23,236 nt of DNA, taken from positions 367 through 23,602 of the forward strand of contig DIMS01000123.1 of the NCBI GenBank assembly GCA_002425685.1, written 5' to 3'. This document shows, in pieces, positions 13,197 to 21,232 of the stretch. Positions within the stretch are counted from its first letter, which is position 1. Each line of letters opens with the position of its first letter. A model generated the notes under the pieces. That model was not told the DNA's origin. It saw nothing but the letters and a program-made list of their open reading frames with translations, and did not search any database. Origin of the DNA: Synergistaceae bacterium UBA5560. GTDB taxonomy: Bacteria; Synergistota; Synergistia; Synergistales; Aminiphilaceae. A program made the position numbers and the translations under genes.

Positions 13197-13909
13197 AGGC
13201 GCCACCGTCTCAGCGCCGTGGCAAGATCGAACTCGCCTTCGTAGAGTGCCTTTCCCACAACGGCTCCCGTCAATCCTGCCTCGTTCAGAAGATGGACGTG
13301 CCGTTCCGACCAGATGCCCCCCGCGGCAATGAGACGAGCTTCGGGACAGAGACGCAGCAGCCGCTGGTAGAGCGGGAGGTCCGGGCCTTCGCCGGTGCCG
13401 TCCCTGTCCACGGCGGTGACGAGAAATTCCTCGTATCCCAGATCGAGGAGGCGCCGCAGGAGCACTTCCGGAGTGAGAGTGCTCGCCCGGGTCCAGCCGG
13501 ACACGGCCACTCGCTCCCCCTTCACGTCTACCGTGGGAAGGACACGGTTGTCGAATTCCTCCCGACAACGGCGGGCCGTTTCCTCATCTTTCGCGAGAAG
13601 ACTCCCCACCATAGCCCGGGAGGCACCGGCTTCGAGCGTGGCGGCGATATCCTCGGGACGCCGAAGTCCGCCTCCGTACTGTACGGAGAGTCCGAGTGCC
13701 GCCAGGTTCGGAAGCAGGTCCAGATGAACCGGTGCACCTCCCCGAGCGCCCTCGAGATCCACCACGTGAAGCCACGTTGCTCCCGCCTCGGCGAAGGATG
13801 TCGCCGTACCCAGCGGGTCGTCGCCGTACTCGCTCCGGCGGCTGAAATCCCCCTTGGTGAGGCGCACCACCTTGTGTCCGTAGAGATCGATGGCCGGATA
13901 GACGATCAT
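13190..13909 (-). CDS. hisA: ProFAR isomerase (phosphoribosylformimino-AICAR-ribotide isomerase)
   Basis: The 239-residue barrel enzyme isomerises ProFAR to PRFAR. The N-terminus MIVYPAIDLYGHKVVRL carries catalytic D8, and the second acid/base aspartate is D128 in LPTVDVKGERVAVSGW. QYGGGLRRPEDI and LIAAGGIWS are the phosphate loops. The length is typical. The ATG at 13909 overlaps the hisH stop as ATGA, and the 3' end overlaps hisF by 7 bp, so translation of hisH, hisA and hisF is coupled. Confidence 0.96.
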   Translation of the reverse strand: MIVYPAIDLYGHKVVRLTKGDFSRRSEYGDDPLGTATSFAEAGATWLHVVDLEGARGGAPVHLDLLPNLAALGLSVQYGGGLRRPEDIAATLEAGASRAMVGSLLAKDEETARRCREEFDNRVLPTVDVKGERVAVSGWTRASTLTPEVLLRRLLDLGYEEFLVTAVDRDGTGEGPDLPLYQRLLRLCPEARLIAAGGIWSERHVHLLNEAGLTGAVVGKALYEGEFDLATALRRWRLC

Positions 13910-14625
13910 GCCGGGCCTCCTTGTCCGGTTGCGCTGTTCCGAAGCGCTGTTTCCACGGGAAGACTCGTTTTCAGGGAGGCGGAGGCCCCGTCGTGGAGAA
14001 ACGCGAGCAGACGCCCGAGGAATGCCACGCCCCCAAGACCGCTTCGCTCGGGATGAAACTGGCATCCTGCGACGCGCCCGCCGAGAACGACCGAAGGGAA
14101 CTGAAGGTCGTCCAGCCGGGTTGTTGCCGCCGCATGGTCACTTTTCCGCAGGGCGAAACCGTGAACGAAGTAGAAGAAACTGCCCGACGGCACAAGAGAG
14201 TACATGTTCTCTTTACGGGGAAGCCAGGTGATGCTGTTCCATCCCATGTGAGGCACTTTGGAGACACCTTCGAGGGGATGGACGATACCCGAAAGGAAAC
14301 CGAGTCCGGAAGTGTTTCCGTCCTCCATGCTCGCCTCGCAGAGAAGCTGCATACCGAGACAGATCCCCAGAAGCGGCCGTTCTGCATCGACCCATCGGCG
14401 CAGTGCCTTTTCCCATCCCTTTCTTCGGAGTAATTCCATGGCGGGAGGAAAAGCCCCGACACCCGGAAGGATCAGAACATCCGTGTCATCCTGGCACACC
14501 TCGTCCGGGGAGGAAAGGATCCGGGACGGGAGACGCAGGCGGACGAGAGCCCGGTGGAGATTGCCAAGGTTTCCCGCACCGTAATTGATTACGCCGCAAC
14601 GGAGCGGCGCGGTTTCTTCCGTCAT
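13906..14625 (-). CDS. hisH: Imidazole glycerol phosphate synthase glutamine amidotransferase subunit
   Basis: The 239-residue class I glutaminase supplies ammonia to HisF. The catalytic triad is C89 in GICLGMQLL, H191 and E193 in CQFHPERSG. Other family markers are GVINYGAGNLGNL, LPGVGAFPPAM, VPHMGWN and FYFVHGF. It is longer than the usual about 200 residues: a tail of roughly 28 residues after LLAFLHDG has no counterpart I recognise and overlaps the hisA start. The ATG at 14625 has GAAAGGA upstream and overlaps the hisB stop as ATGA. Confidence 0.95.
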   Translation of the reverse strand: MTEETAPLRCGVINYGAGNLGNLHRALVRLRLPSRILSSPDEVCQDDTDVLILPGVGAFPPAMELLRRKGWEKALRRWVDAERPLLGICLGMQLLCEASMEDGNTSGLGFLSGIVHPLEGVSKVPHMGWNSITWLPRKENMYSLVPSGSFFYFVHGFALRKSDHAAATTRLDDLQFPSVVLGGRVAGCQFHPERSGLGGVAFLGRLLAFLHDGASASLKTSLPVETALRNSATGQGGPA

Positions 14626-15191
14626 AGCCAGATTCCTTTCGTGCTTCCCGGCTCCTCCGTTGGAACGAGAGCCTGCCGGAGTGCTCTGCCGACACCCTTG
14701 AACACCGCTTCCGCCAGGTGGTGGGCATTGTCGACCGCGAGGGCCCGCACGTGGAGCGTTATACGCGCTTCGCGACAGAAACCTCGCCAGAATTCCTCCA
14801 CGAGTTCCGTGTCGAAGTCCCCGCATCGGGGAGAGGGGAAGGGCGCATCCCATCCAAGGTGGGGTCTGCCGCTCAGGTCTGCCGCGACGAGAACCAGGGT
14901 TCCGTCCATGGGGAGGGCGCACCAGCCGTATCGGGCCCGCCCGGCTCTGCTCCGGAGTTCCTCGAGGAGCACCTGCCCCAGAGTGATGCCGAGATCCTCC
15001 GTGAGGTGATGAGCGTCCACCTGCAGATCTCCACGGGCGGTTACGGCGAGTGTCCACCCTGCATGATGGGCGAGGAGTTCCAGCATGTGGCCGAGGAAAC
15101 CGCAGGGCACGTCGATGGAGCCGGTTCCGGGTTCAAGGGAGAGGGAAAGATCGATTTCCGTCTCCCGGGAGCGTCGTTCACGCCGAGTCAT
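14622..15191 (-). CDS. hisB: Imidazoleglycerol-phosphate dehydratase
   Basis: The 189-residue monofunctional dehydratase converts IGP to imidazole-acetol phosphate. The metal-binding repeats are visible: FLGHMLELLAHHAGW, DAHHLTEDLGITLGQ in the first half and DNAHHLAEAVFKGVGRAL in the second. There is no fused phosphatase domain of the E. coli type. The ATG at 15191 lies within the hisG 3' end (14-bp overlap) behind GGGAAG. The normal KGIWL-type C-terminus differs slightly from the common KGTL ending. Confidence 0.94.
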   Translation of the reverse strand: MTRRERRSRETEIDLSLSLEPGTGSIDVPCGFLGHMLELLAHHAGWTLAVTARGDLQVDAHHLTEDLGITLGQVLLEELRSRAGRARYGWCALPMDGTLVLVAADLSGRPHLGWDAPFPSPRCGDFDTELVEEFWRGFCREARITLHVRALAVDNAHHLAEAVFKGVGRALRQALVPTEEPGSTKGIWL

Positions 15192-15831
15192 GACTTCTTC
15201 CCGCCTTTCTTTCCTGGAATCGTTTCACCAGGTCGCCGATGAGATCCCACTGGAGATGGGCGCTCTTACGGCTGGCGACGAGATGCAGAGAGACCGGTGC
15301 CACATCCTCCAGGACAGTGAGATGGTTGGCCTTGAGAGTGTTTCCCGACTGCACGATGTCCAGAATGCAGTCCGCGAGTCCGAGGCGCGGTGCCAGTTCG
15401 ATGGAGCCGTTCAGATGCAGGATGTTCACCTGAACGCCCCGGGAGGAAAAGTGTGCGTCCGCGATGCGCGGATACTTGGTGGCCACCCGGATGTCCATGA
15501 TGTTGCTCTCGTGGGCGAGAAAGCGGTCCGCCATTTCCGGAGGGCCCGCCACGACGAGACGGCAGCGCCCCATGCCCGTGTCGGCGAGAAGAACAAGAGA
15601 TGCGCTGGTTTCCCAGAGCACGTCGCTTCCGGCGAAGGCCAGATCGGCTACGCCGTGATGGGCGTAGAGCGGGACATCCATGGGCTTGGCGAGAATGTAG
15701 CGCACAGATTCCTCGGAGATGACGAGCGACCGTCCCGGAGAACGGAGTTTTTCCGTGGGAAGGCCGAGTTCCTGCAGCAGAACGATGGCGTCTTCCTGAA
15801 CTCGTCCCGTGGGCAGGGCGATGGTCAGCAT
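15178..15831 (-). CDS. hisG: ATP phosphoribosyltransferase, short form
   Basis: The 217-residue enzyme catalyses the first step, ATP plus PRPP to phosphoribosyl-ATP. It begins MLTIALPTGRV and has the PRPP loop in ADCILDIVQSGNTLKAN. It lacks the C-terminal ACT-like regulatory domain, so it is the HisG-short type that works as a hetero-octamer with HisZ, encoded just upstream. The ATG at 15831 is chosen over one seven codons upstream because GGAGGAG is eight bases before it; that ribosome site lies within the last codons of hisZ. It overlaps hisZ by 7 bp and hisB by 14 bp. Pathway flux is probably set here by histidine feedback through HisZ. Confidence 0.95.
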   Translation of the reverse strand: MLTIALPTGRVQEDAIVLLQELGLPTEKLRSPGRSLVISEESVRYILAKPMDVPLYAHHGVADLAFAGSDVLWETSASLVLLADTGMGRCRLVVAGPPEMADRFLAHESNIMDIRVATKYPRIADAHFSSRGVQVNILHLNGSIELAPRLGLADCILDIVQSGNTLKANHLTVLEDVAPVSLHLVASRKSAHLQWDLIGDLVKRFQERKAGRSHDSA

Positions 15832-17036
15832 GGGAACGTCTCCTCCATCCACAGATCGAGGGGGATGTCACCCACGGCGCCCACCTGGGAGACGGTGCGC
15901 CGCGAGGCATCGATCCACCAGGTGTAGCCCCGGAGCCGTGCAAGTTCTCGTGAAAACGCCTGCACATCGTGCCAGCTCATCTCCACCCGTGCCCCCCGGG
16001 AGAGCAGTTTCTCCCCGAGACGCAACGCTTCCTCGGGTTCGCATTCCCGCCCCCAGAGCATGATCGGAACGGGAGTGTTCCGGCGGATTCCCGACGCTTT
16101 CGCGAGGGCCTCCAGATCCAGCGCAAAGCCCAGGGCCTGTCCGACCAGCCCGTAGCGGGAAAGAAGGCCATCGTAGCGTCCGCCGCCTCCGAGAGCCCGC
16201 CCCCTGTTCGAGAGGTAGACCTCGAAGACGGGACCGCTGTAATAACCCAGTTCACGGAAGAGAGCGAGGTCCACCTGAAGGAGGTCCTCGAAACCGAGAT
16301 GTCCGAGGGAGCGGACGATACTTCGGAGTGCTTCCGTCGGTCTGTCCGATCCGAGCAGATCCGCTGCTTTGGGAAAGACCTGGTCGGGTTTTCCCTTCAG
16401 ACGCGGAAATTCTTCGAGAAGGCGTCTTTTTTCCGGCGTCAGAGGGTGATGACCGAGCATGTCGTAGTAAGCCGCGTAGGAATCCTCCTGGAGTGCCGCA
16501 GTGAGTGCCCTGGCGAGGTGCGGATCCACGCCGTCGAAGACGACCGAGAAGATGGTCACATCGCCGAGCACCAGCGTGGGAGCGGTGATACCCGCCCGCC
16601 CCAGAGCCCGGAGAAGCAGCGAGAGGACTTCGATGTCCGCTCCCGTTCCCTCCCACCCGAGGAGTTCCGCTCCGACCTGGAACTGTTCCAGCTCCGTGTC
16701 CGAAGGTCCGGGAATACGATACACCCGGTCGGCGTAACAGAGTCGCAGAGGACGTTCGTGGGGTGCATAATGCGTGGCGAGATGGGCGACAGCGGCGAGG
16801 GTGAGATCCCCCCGGAGCACACAGGGCTCACCGAAGGGTGAATTGAGCCCCAGCAGACGATTCCGGAAATGAGGGGCCAGGCGATCCCAGACGACTTCGG
16901 AAAGCTGCAGCCCCGAGGGCCAGAGAGGGCGGTAGCCGTATTGAGTCAGTGTTCCCAGAACGGCTACGCGACTCTGGGTCATGGCTTCCGCCAGCGATCC
17001 TCCGACGTTGCGGCATCCCTTGGGGATACGGTTCAT
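15825..17036 (-). CDS. hisZ: ATP phosphoribosyltransferase regulatory subunit
   Basis: The 403-residue protein resembles the catalytic core of histidyl-tRNA synthetase but lacks a proper anticodon-binding domain. Class II markers are FGEPCVLRGDLTLAAVAHLA, the motif-2-like RLCYADRVYRIPGPSDTELEQFQVGAELLG and the GGGGRYDGLL loop. Direct coupling to short-form hisG marks it as HisZ rather than HisRS. It should bind histidine and make HisG feedback-sensitive. The ATG at 17036 overlaps the hisD stop as ATGA. Its GGGG ribosome site can pair with an adjacent CCCC, so its translation may rely on ribosomes finishing hisD. The C-terminal 100 residues are less conserved, as is usual in this family. Confidence 0.93.
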   Translation of the reverse strand: MNRIPKGCRNVGGSLAEAMTQSRVAVLGTLTQYGYRPLWPSGLQLSEVVWDRLAPHFRNRLLGLNSPFGEPCVLRGDLTLAAVAHLATHYAPHERPLRLCYADRVYRIPGPSDTELEQFQVGAELLGWEGTGADIEVLSLLLRALGRAGITAPTLVLGDVTIFSVVFDGVDPHLARALTAALQEDSYAAYYDMLGHHPLTPEKRRLLEEFPRLKGKPDQVFPKAADLLGSDRPTEALRSIVRSLGHLGFEDLLQVDLALFRELGYYSGPVFEVYLSNRGRALGGGGRYDGLLSRYGLVGQALGFALDLEALAKASGIRRNTPVPIMLWGRECEPEEALRLGEKLLSRGARVEMSWHDVQAFSRELARLRGYTWWIDASRRTVSQVGAVGDIPLDLWMEETFPC

Positions 17037-18295
17037 GAGGGGATTCCCCGCCTTGTTATGGCAAGAGCGTGAGCGGCAAGTCCCTCCGCTGTCGCCAGGG
17101 CGTTTCCCGCCTCCGCGAGTGCTTCCGCTCCTTCCCTGGAAAGGCGAAGCTGTTGCAGGGGTCTGAGAAAAGTTCCCGTCCAGAGGCCGCCGCCGAAGCG
17201 TGCTCGGCCTTCCGTGGGGAGGATGTGGTTCGTTCCCGCCACATAGTCGCCGAAGGCCTCGGCGCTGAAGTGACCGAGGAAGACCGCCCCATAGGCGGTA
17301 AAGAGTGGAAGGGCACTCTCCGGATCGGCGAGGGCAAGTTCCAGATGTTCCGGCGCGAGACGGTTCGCGAAGGCCGCCGCTTCCTCCAGAGTGCACACTG
17401 CGACGATACCTCCCGTACTCCAGGATTTCCGGGCGATGCGGGCGTTTTCCTCCGGAAGTGCTTCGAGAAGCCGTTCCGTCGCTGCCAGAGAGGCCGAAGC
17501 CGTTTTTTCGTCGAGGGCGAGGAGAATGCTTCGGGCCAGAGGATCGTGTTCCGCCTGGGCAAGGAGATCCGCAGCGATCAAATCGGAGGAAGCCGTTTCA
17601 TCCGCCACCACGAGGACTTCGCTCGGGCCAGCCAATCCGTCGATGCCCACTTCGCCGAAGAGAAGACGCTTGGCCTCCGTGACGTACACGTTTCCGGGGC
17701 CGACGATCATGTCCACCTTTGCCACAGGACTTGTTCCAAGGGCGAGGGCGGCAACACCCTGTGCCCCTCCCAGCGCCCAGATCTCCTCGATCCCGAGGAG
17801 ACCGAGAGTTCCCAGAACCACGGGGTGGATGCCTTCGGGGCCTCGGGGCGGAGAAAGAACGGCAATGCGGGCAACTCCCGCCTCCTGGGCCGCCACGATA
17901 CCCATGACGGCGGTGCTGGGAAGAGGGTAGCGCCCGCCCGGAACGTACACCGCGACGTTTTCCACGGGAAGGAAGCGCAGGCCCGCGCCGACACCGGGGG
18001 TGATCTCCCAGGTGCAATCCCGGAAGAGGTCACGCTGCAGACGGTGAAAGGTTCGTACATTGCTCACGGCAGTTTCCAGTGCGGTGCGCACATGCGGAGG
18101 CATGGCCGAGAGCGCCTCGACGGCGCGTGCCCTGGGAATGCGGAAGGGGCCCGAGAAACCGTCGTATCTGGCGGAAAACTCCTGAACCGCCGACCAGCCG
18201 CGTTGGCGTACCGCCTGGACGATGGCGGCGGCACTTTGCCTCGCGGCGGAGAGAATCGGTTCATTCGATGGGGAAACATTCTTGAGATAGTTCAT
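17033..18295 (-). CDS. hisD: Histidinol dehydrogenase
   Basis: The 420-residue zinc enzyme oxidises histidinol to histidine in two NAD-dependent steps. Family stretches are VYVPGGRYPLPSTAVMG, GPGNVYVTEAKRLLFG, DGLAGPSEVLVVADE and AGTNHILPTEG. Zinc ligands are Q247 and H250 in LLAQAEHD and D350 in GDYVAGTNH, with a C-terminal His in AAHAL. The catalytic Glu-His pair is E316-H317 in APEHLEL. It is the first gene of the operon. The ATG at 18295 follows AAAGGAGGAG and a clear promoter lies about 55-85 bp upstream. The upstream open frame that extends into the radA gene is not coding. Confidence 0.96.
   Translation of the reverse strand: MNYLKNVSPSNEPILSAARQSAAAIVQAVRQRGWSAVQEFSARYDGFSGPFRIPRARAVEALSAMPPHVRTALETAVSNVRTFHRLQRDLFRDCTWEITPGVGAGLRFLPVENVAVYVPGGRYPLPSTAVMGIVAAQEAGVARIAVLSPPRGPEGIHPVVLGTLGLLGIEEIWALGGAQGVAALALGTSPVAKVDMIVGPGNVYVTEAKRLLFGEVGIDGLAGPSEVLVVADETASSDLIAADLLAQAEHDPLARSILLALDEKTASASLAATERLLEALPEENARIARKSWSTGGIVAVCTLEEAAAFANRLAPEHLELALADPESALPLFTAYGAVFLGHFSAEAFGDYVAGTNHILPTEGRARFGGGLWTGTFLRPLQQLRLSREGAEALAEAGNALATAEGLAAHALAITRRGIPS
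17039..17049 (-). promoter_or_regulatory. 11-nt palindrome over the hisZ ribosome binding site
   Basis: GGGGATTCCCC, inside the last codons of hisD, can fold on the mRNA so that the G run used as ribosome site for hisZ pairs with the C run next to the ATG. Ribosomes ending hisD would melt it, giving tight hisD-hisZ coupling. Confidence 0.4.
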
Positions 18296-18350
18296 GGCTC
18301 CTCCTTTATTAAGATGAACAAGTGCAATGGTAGGCTCGCAAGACTCGGGC

Positions 18351-18379
18351 ATGATACCACGGGGGCAGGGCTCTGTAAA
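18351..18379 (-). promoter_or_regulatory. hisD: Sigma-70-type promoter of the his operon
   Basis: On the minus strand TTTACA (18374-18379) and TATCAT (18351-18356) are 17 bp apart, each matching the consensus at 5 of 6 positions. Transcription would begin near 18344, leaving a leader of about 50 nt, too short for a peptide attenuator or a T-box. Confidence 0.72.
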
Positions 18380-18391
18380 GGCCTTCTTCTC

Positions 18392-18420
18392 TCGACAGCT
18401 TCTCTTTTGAAAGGTAGACT
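18392..18420 (+). promoter_or_regulatory. radA: Candidate promoter of the radA operon
   Basis: TCGACA (18392-18397) and TAGACT (18415-18420) are spaced by 17 bp (5 and 4 of 6 consensus positions). The site is divergent from, and upstream of, the his promoter in the 202-bp gap between hisD and radA. Confidence 0.45.
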
Positions 18421-18497
18421 CTCGAAAAGAGCGGTTGAAGAAAGGGCGAAGGAGCTTCTTGTGCGGTCGGTGCATTTTTCGGCGAGGAGAGACGGGT

Positions 18498-19868
18498 ATG
18501 GCGCGCAAAGAAGAGGCAAGATATGTCTGCTCCGCCTGCGGACATGTGGCCCTGTCGCTGTTGGGGCGTTGTTCCCAGTGCGGCGCCTGGGGAAGTTTCG
18601 AGAGAGAACGGATCCCGGGAAGCGGAACATCGCTTCGCGCTCCCCGGAGAGAGGGCTCGGGCATTTTGCGCAAGAGCCAGGCGGGAGCGGTGCTGCTGCG
18701 GGACGTGTCGTCGGGAGGACGGATTTCTTCGGGCCTGGACGAAATGGACCGGGTTCTCGGCGGAGGATGGATGCCCGGAGGAGTGACTCTCCTTGCCGGA
18801 GAGCCTGGAATAGGCAAGTCAACGCTGCTGTTGCAGGTCTGCGGTGCCATGGCGGAGGCGAAAAAACGGGTTCTCTATGTTTCGGGAGAAGAATCCCTGC
18901 CTCAGGTGGCGGAGCGGGCGAGGCGCCTCGGCGCGGTGTCGGAGGAAATGGAGCTGGTCGCATCGGACGATCCGTCTCTGTTTCTCGAAGGGGTGGAGCA
19001 GTACGCTCTCGTGGTGGTGGACAGCGTACAGTCCATGCGTTCCGCCGAGGCGGAGACCTGGCCGGGCACGCCGACGCAGGTTCGTGCGGTGACTCAGGCC
19101 TGCATCGACGCGGCCAAAGGGACGAACGTGCCTTTGGTGCTTGTGGGACACGTGACCAAGGACGGTCAGATCGCGGGGCCGAAACTGCTGGAGCACATGG
19201 TGGACACGGTTCTCTCTTTTTCCGGGGAACACGCATCGTCCCACAGGCTACTCCGGGCCTCGAAGAACCGTTTCGGCGCAACGGACGAATTAGGCGTGTT
19301 CGAGATGGCCCAGAAGGGACTTCTTCCCGTTGCGGACCCGGGGCGGATCTTCTGGAGCGGCCTGCAGGACGACGTCTCCGGTGTCGCCAGGACGGTTGTC
19401 CTGGAGGGAACGCGTCCTTTCGTTGCGGAAGTTCAGGCTCTGGCGTGCCAGACCCCGTACCCCTATCCGAAACGAACCACCCGAGGGGTGGAACTCAATC
19501 GGGCGCAGCTTCTCCTGGCGGTGCTCGAAAAGCGTTGCGGCCTTTCCTCAAGGAGTTCCGACGTGTTCGTGAACGTGGCGGGAGGGCTGCAGATCCGGGA
19601 TCCCGCGGCGGACCTGGCACTCTGCGCGGCTCTGGCGTCGTCCATGCTGGACAGGGCTCTGGAGGGGCGCTGCTGTTTTCTGGGAGAAGTGGGACTCGCC
19701 GGCGAGGTGCGCCCTTGTGGTCGGGTTGCGGGGCGTCTCCGAGAGGCGGCGCGCCTGGGGTTTACGCGAGCCCTGGTGAGCCGACGCGAAGCGAAGGATC
19801 TGGAGTGCGAGATGGAGGTGGTGCGCGTGGGGTCTTTGACGGAAACGCTGCGTGCTGTTCTGCCGTGA
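18498..19868 (+). CDS. radA: DNA repair protein RadA (Sms)
   Basis: The 456-residue protein is a full-length RadA branch-migration ATPase of homologous recombination. Domains in order are a C4 zinc finger (C11, C14, C25, C28), a RecA-like ATPase with Walker A GEPGIGKST (101-109) and Walker B ALVVVDS, the RadA signature KNRFG (256-260), and a C-terminal Lon-protease-like domain with DVFVNVAGGLQIRDPAADLA. The ATG at 18498 follows an AGGAG; upstream in-frame codons lie before the zinc finger and look untranslated. Its TGA overlaps the GTG of the next gene, tying it to the NfeD-SPFH pair. That linkage is less usual than the common disA or clpC neighbourhood. Confidence 0.96.
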   Translation: MARKEEARYVCSACGHVALSLLGRCSQCGAWGSFERERIPGSGTSLRAPRREGSGILRKSQAGAVLLRDVSSGGRISSGLDEMDRVLGGGWMPGGVTLLAGEPGIGKSTLLLQVCGAMAEAKKRVLYVSGEESLPQVAERARRLGAVSEEMELVASDDPSLFLEGVEQYALVVVDSVQSMRSAEAETWPGTPTQVRAVTQACIDAAKGTNVPLVLVGHVTKDGQIAGPKLLEHMVDTVLSFSGEHASSHRLLRASKNRFGATDELGVFEMAQKGLLPVADPGRIFWSGLQDDVSGVARTVVLEGTRPFVAEVQALACQTPYPYPKRTTRGVELNRAQLLLAVLEKRCGLSSRSSDVFVNVAGGLQIRDPAADLALCAALASSMLDRALEGRCCFLGEVGLAGEVRPCGRVAGRLREAARLGFTRALVSRREAKDLECEMEVVRVGSLTETLRAVLP

Positions 19869-21232
19869 GGGAAAAGAACTTTCCCGTGTGCCGGAGGACG
19901 GACCGTCTCTTGTGGGTATTGCGTGTGCTCCTCCTCGTATCGTTCTTTCTGTGGGGGACTACGGAGGTCTTCGGGGCGAACAGAGTCGTGGTCTCCTCCA
20001 TAAAAGGGAGCATCGGCATCGCCATGGAACAACATCTGGAAGAGGTGCTCTCCAAGGCGAAGCTGCAGGCGGCCTCCCTCCTCGTGATCGAGCTCGACAC
20101 ACCGGGAGGACTCGTTACTTCCATGCGTGGCATGGTGCAGAACATCCTGAACGCACCTTTTCCCGTGGTCGTCTGGGTCGCTCCCAAGGGAGCCAGGGCC
20201 GCCTCGGCGGGAGCCTTTCTCGTGCAGGCCGCCCACGTTGCGGCCATGTCGGAGGGAACGACCATGGGTGCGGCCCATCCTGTCATGGCTTCCGGACGGG
20301 ATGTGGAAAGCAAGGAGCTGAACCGCAAGATCACGAACGATCTGGCGGCACAGATGCGTTCCCTCGCGGGAGAACGGGACCGCAACGCCGAACTGGCCGC
20401 GAAGATGGTCACGGAGAGCCTCTCCCTCACCGCGAAAGAAGCTCTGGAGGCCGGTGTGGTCGATGTCGTCACCTCCGACCTGGAGACGCTTCTGGCCTCG
20501 GTGGACGGGCGGATCGTCATCGTTCAGGGAAAGGACAGGCAGATACTTCTCCGGGATGTTGAAGTGACGGAGCTTCCCGTGTCGGAATCACTCCGCCTGC
20601 TCGAACTTATTTCCAGGCCGGATGTGGCGTACCTCCTTCTGTTGGGAGGGATTCTGGCTGTTGTCTTCGAAGTTCTCTCACCGGGAGGATTTGTCCTCGG
20701 CGTCTCCGGCGCGGTGATGGTGCTCCTCGGTGCCTTCGGTCTCCGCATGCTTCCCTTCAATTGGGCGGGTATCGTGCTCCTGCTTGCGGGCATCGCGGTG
20801 CTGGTGACGGATGTGCTCGTCGGGGGGGTGGGTATTTTGAGCGTCTTCGGCGCCGCAGCGCTCCTTGTGGGGGGACTTGTGCTCTTTCGCGCTCCAGGGG
20901 GGGAGCTGATGCGCTTCTCCTACGAGATGATGGTCGGCGCTGTCCTCGCCCTTGCGGTGTTCTTTATCCTCGCGGCGTGGCTTGTGGTTCGTTCTCTTCG
21001 GAAGCGGGCCACTTCGGGAAAGGAGGGGCTCGTGGGTGCCGCCGGAGATGTCGTTCAGGCTCTTCTACCGGAAGGAATGATCCGTTGTCACGGTGAATTC
21101 TGGCGTGCCCGGACCGAGTCCGGCGAGAATCTTTCTGTTGGCTCCAGGGTTGAGGTGGTGCGTGCGGAGGGTCTCACCCTTGTCGTCCGCACCGTATCGA
21201 AAGAGGAAAAGAAGGAGGAGGATCGTTCATGA
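19865..21232 (+). CDS. nfeD: NfeD family membrane serine protease (long form, ClpP-like domain plus NfeD domain)
   Basis: The 455-residue protein has an N-terminal signal or anchor (about 15-37) and a ClpP-class protease domain to about residue 215. Several membrane helices follow (about 255-375), then a C-terminal OB-fold NfeD domain (GLVGAAGDVV to VVRTV). The Ser-Lys dyad of the archaeal stomatin-operon protease PH1510 is conserved: S114 in RAASAGAF and K155 in NRKITND, 41 residues apart as in PH1510. It probably cleaves membrane protein segments, with its SPFH partner next door as substrate or scaffold. The start is assigned to the GTG at 19865 that overlaps the radA stop. No strong ribosome site is seen, and a TTG at 19910 behind GGAGGA is an alternative that would shorten the signal sequence. 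Confidence 0.9.
   Translation: MREKNFPVCRRTDRLLWVLRVLLLVSFFLWGTTEVFGANRVVVSSIKGSIGIAMEQHLEEVLSKAKLQAASLLVIELDTPGGLVTSMRGMVQNILNAPFPVVVWVAPKGARAASAGAFLVQAAHVAAMSEGTTMGAAHPVMASGRDVESKELNRKITNDLAAQMRSLAGERDRNAELAAKMVTESLSLTAKEALEAGVVDVVTSDLETLLASVDGRIVIVQGKDRQILLRDVEVTELPVSESLRLLELISRPDVAYLLLLGGILAVVFEVLSPGGFVLGVSGAVMVLLGAFGLRMLPFNWAGIVLLLAGIAVLVTDVLVGGVGILSVFGAAALLVGGLVLFRAPGGELMRFSYEMMVGAVLALAVFFILAAWLVVRSLRKRATSGKEGLVGAAGDVVQALLPEGMIRCHGEFWRARTESGENLSVGSRVEVVRAEGLTLVVRTVSKEEKKEEDRS

Noticed and set aside
11871..13244. A 457-codon plus-strand frame spanning hisIE, the gap and hisF
   Set aside because: It is antisense to two certain genes and has no recognisable domain, so it gives no support for a gene in the 304-bp gap.
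15825..17036. Histidyl-tRNA synthetase as the identity of hisZ
   Set aside because: No proper anticodon-binding domain, and it is coupled to a short-form hisG that needs HisZ.
17069..21232. A 1387-codon open frame on the plus strand
   Set aside because: Only its last 455 codons (from 19865) are real, the nfeD gene. The rest is antisense to hisD or out of frame with radA, kept open by high GC content, and has low-complexity Gly/Arg-rich translation.
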